6,427 bases of DNA from an uncultured Clostridia bacterium. GTDB lineage: Bacteria > Bacillota_A > Clostridia > UMGS1840 > HGM11507. A program made the position numbers and the translations under genes. The notes under the pieces were generated by a model. It made no database searches and was not told the DNA's origin. It was given only the letters and a program-made list of their open reading frames with translations. Positions 5,608-6,427 of this stretch are shown here, piece by piece. The stretch spans positions 1-6,427 of the forward strand of contig CAKRUL010000087.1 of assembly GCA_934403665.1 (NCBI GenBank). The letters are read 5' to 3'. Each line of letters begins with the position of its first letter. Within the stretch, counting starts at the first letter, position 1.

Positions 5608-6427
5608 TGCAAATCCTCCGGTTTCTCCAATGTAATGTTCCCAAGCAGTCCGCTCTGATATTCATCCATCACCGTATGGGAGGTACGCAGCAAATCAATT
5701 TCTCCGCCGCGCATCACAAAACCACGTTTTTTCCCGATCATCTCCATCAATGAATAGGGTTCGGCTTCCTCCGGAATTTCAATTTTATACCGCTGTTCAA
5801 TATTCTTCCGATACCCTTGCTGAAGCAGACATTTTAAAAAGAAGAAGCATAATTCTTCAATGTCCAGAATCTCATCCTTAATCGCTCTGGTAAATGCCAG
5901 CTTTTGTCCGACCTCCGGCTGTTCAAATTTCGGCCACAGAATCCCCGGCGTGTCCAGCAATTCAATTTCATTCTGAATCCGAATCCATTGCTTTGCTGTG
6001 GTGACACCCGGTCTGTCGCCGGTTTTTGCGCTGGATTTTCCCGTCAGTTTATTGATAAAAGAGGATTTTCCCACATTCGGAACCCCGACCACCATCATTT
6101 TGGGAATGAAGCGCATCCCTTTTTCCCGGTATCTTTCCATTTTTTCGGGAACCAGACTTTTCACAGCACCAACCACCTTGTCCAAGCCCTTTCCTGAGAC
6201 GGAATCCGTCAGAAGCACTCTGGTGTGCGCAGATTGAAAATAGGAAATCCATTTTTGTGTCACTTCATCATCTGCCATATCGCATTTGTTCAGAAGGATT
6301 ACACGCGGTTTGTTCCCAAGCAGCTCCTCAATCATCGGATTACCGGAGGACACCGGGATTCTTGCGTCGCGAATTTCTACGACAACATCCACCAGTTTTA
6401 AATGCTCCTGAATCAAACGCCTTGTTT
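5604..6427 (-). CDS. rbgA: Ribosome biogenesis GTPase RbgA/YlqF, N-terminus cut by window edge
   Basis: This circularly permuted GTPase of the YlqF/RbgA family helps late maturation of the 50S ribosomal subunit. The visible part is about 273 residues. Counting from the Leu codon at 6416, the order G4 (NKCD, 43-46), G1/P-loop (GVPNVGKS, 111-118), G2 (Thr139/Thr140 in GVTT) and G3 (DTPG, 155-158) is the permutation typical of the family. The C-terminal region ends in LGNITLE, also family-like. The TTG at 6416 is an internal Leu, not a start: codons for Thr-Arg-Arg precede it and the frame stays open to the edge. By comparison with known RbgA (about 282 residues, starting roughly MxIQWFPGHMAK) only about a dozen residues are missing. 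It overlaps rnhB by four bases. In related genomes this gene usually follows rplS and sometimes lepB, which may lie just to the right. Confidence 0.96.
   Translation of the reverse strand, partial: TRRLIQEHLKLVDVVVEIRDARIPVSSGNPMIEELLGNKPRVILLNKCDMADDEVTQKWISYFQSAHTRVLLTDSVSGKGLDKVVGAVKSLVPEKMERYREKGMRFIPKMMVVGVPNVGKSSFINKLTGKSSAKTGDRPGVTTAKQWIRIQNEIELLDTPGILWPKFEQPEVGQKLAFTRAIKDEILDIEELCFFFLKCLLQQGYRKNIEQRYKIEIPEEAEPYSLMEMIGKKRGFVMRGGEIDLLRTSHTVMDEYQSGLLGNITLEKPEDLQ

Noticed and set aside
5604..6416. TTG at 6416 as the start of rbgA
   Set aside because: The frame continues upstream (Thr-Arg-Arg) to the window edge and the family has about a dozen more residues including the WFPGHMAK block, so this is an internal Leu codon.
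1..6427. CRISPR arrays, tRNA or rRNA genes, insertion sequences, toxin-antitoxin or defence genes
   Set aside because: No direct repeat series, cloverleaf, transposase motif or inverted-repeat-bounded element was seen. Nearly all bases are accounted for by seven housekeeping or metabolic genes.

Overview
The window holds seven protein genes packed head to tail on the minus strand, with almost no spare DNA. It reads as a core-genome segment of a low-to-moderate GC Gram-positive bacterium, most likely of the Clostridia. The reasons are the ylqF(rbgA)-rnhB-yraN gene order typical of Firmicutes, strong GGAGG-type ribosome binding sites, a consensus sigma-A-like promoter, and proteins close to Bacillus/Clostridium families (AspB type, RbgA type). 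I cannot name the genus from the sequence alone.

In transcription order (right to left), the first block is rbgA (50S ribosome assembly GTPase, cut by the right edge), rnhB (RNase HII), yraN (nuclease-fold protein of unknown role) and an M19 membrane-dipeptidase-family metallopeptidase. rbgA/rnhB share a 4-base ATGA overlap. rnhB and yraN are effectively abutting or overlapping, and yraN is followed 14 bases later by the dipeptidase, so all four look translationally coupled in one operon. No terminator is visible after the dipeptidase.

A gap of about 100 bases (3576-3678) holds a good promoter (TTGAAA, 17-base spacer, TAAAAT) that starts the second block: aspB (aspartate aminotransferase), purB (adenylosuccinate lyase) and proC (pyrroline-5-carboxylate reductase). 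A perfect 9-bp hairpin sits between aspB and purB. It could be a weak terminator/attenuator or a processing or stability element. The block ends at a strong intrinsic terminator at about 20-70. A near-perfect 20-base palindrome lies just upstream of the aspB promoter, across the dipeptidase stop codon, and is a possible operator.

Functionally, the first block serves ribosome assembly, removal of RNA from DNA, and dipeptide breakdown. The second supplies aspartate, carries out the two fumarate-releasing steps of purine synthesis, and makes proline. I found no mobile element, CRISPR array, RNA gene, broken gene or sign of recent transfer. I see no convincing new biological system here. The best leads are regulatory (the palindrome, the intergenic hairpin, a promoter-like palindrome nested in the terminator) and small departures from family motifs in PurB and ProC. 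For four genes (purB, aspB, dipeptidase, yraN) the longest reading frame overstates the 5' end, and I give the start supported by the ribosome binding site.
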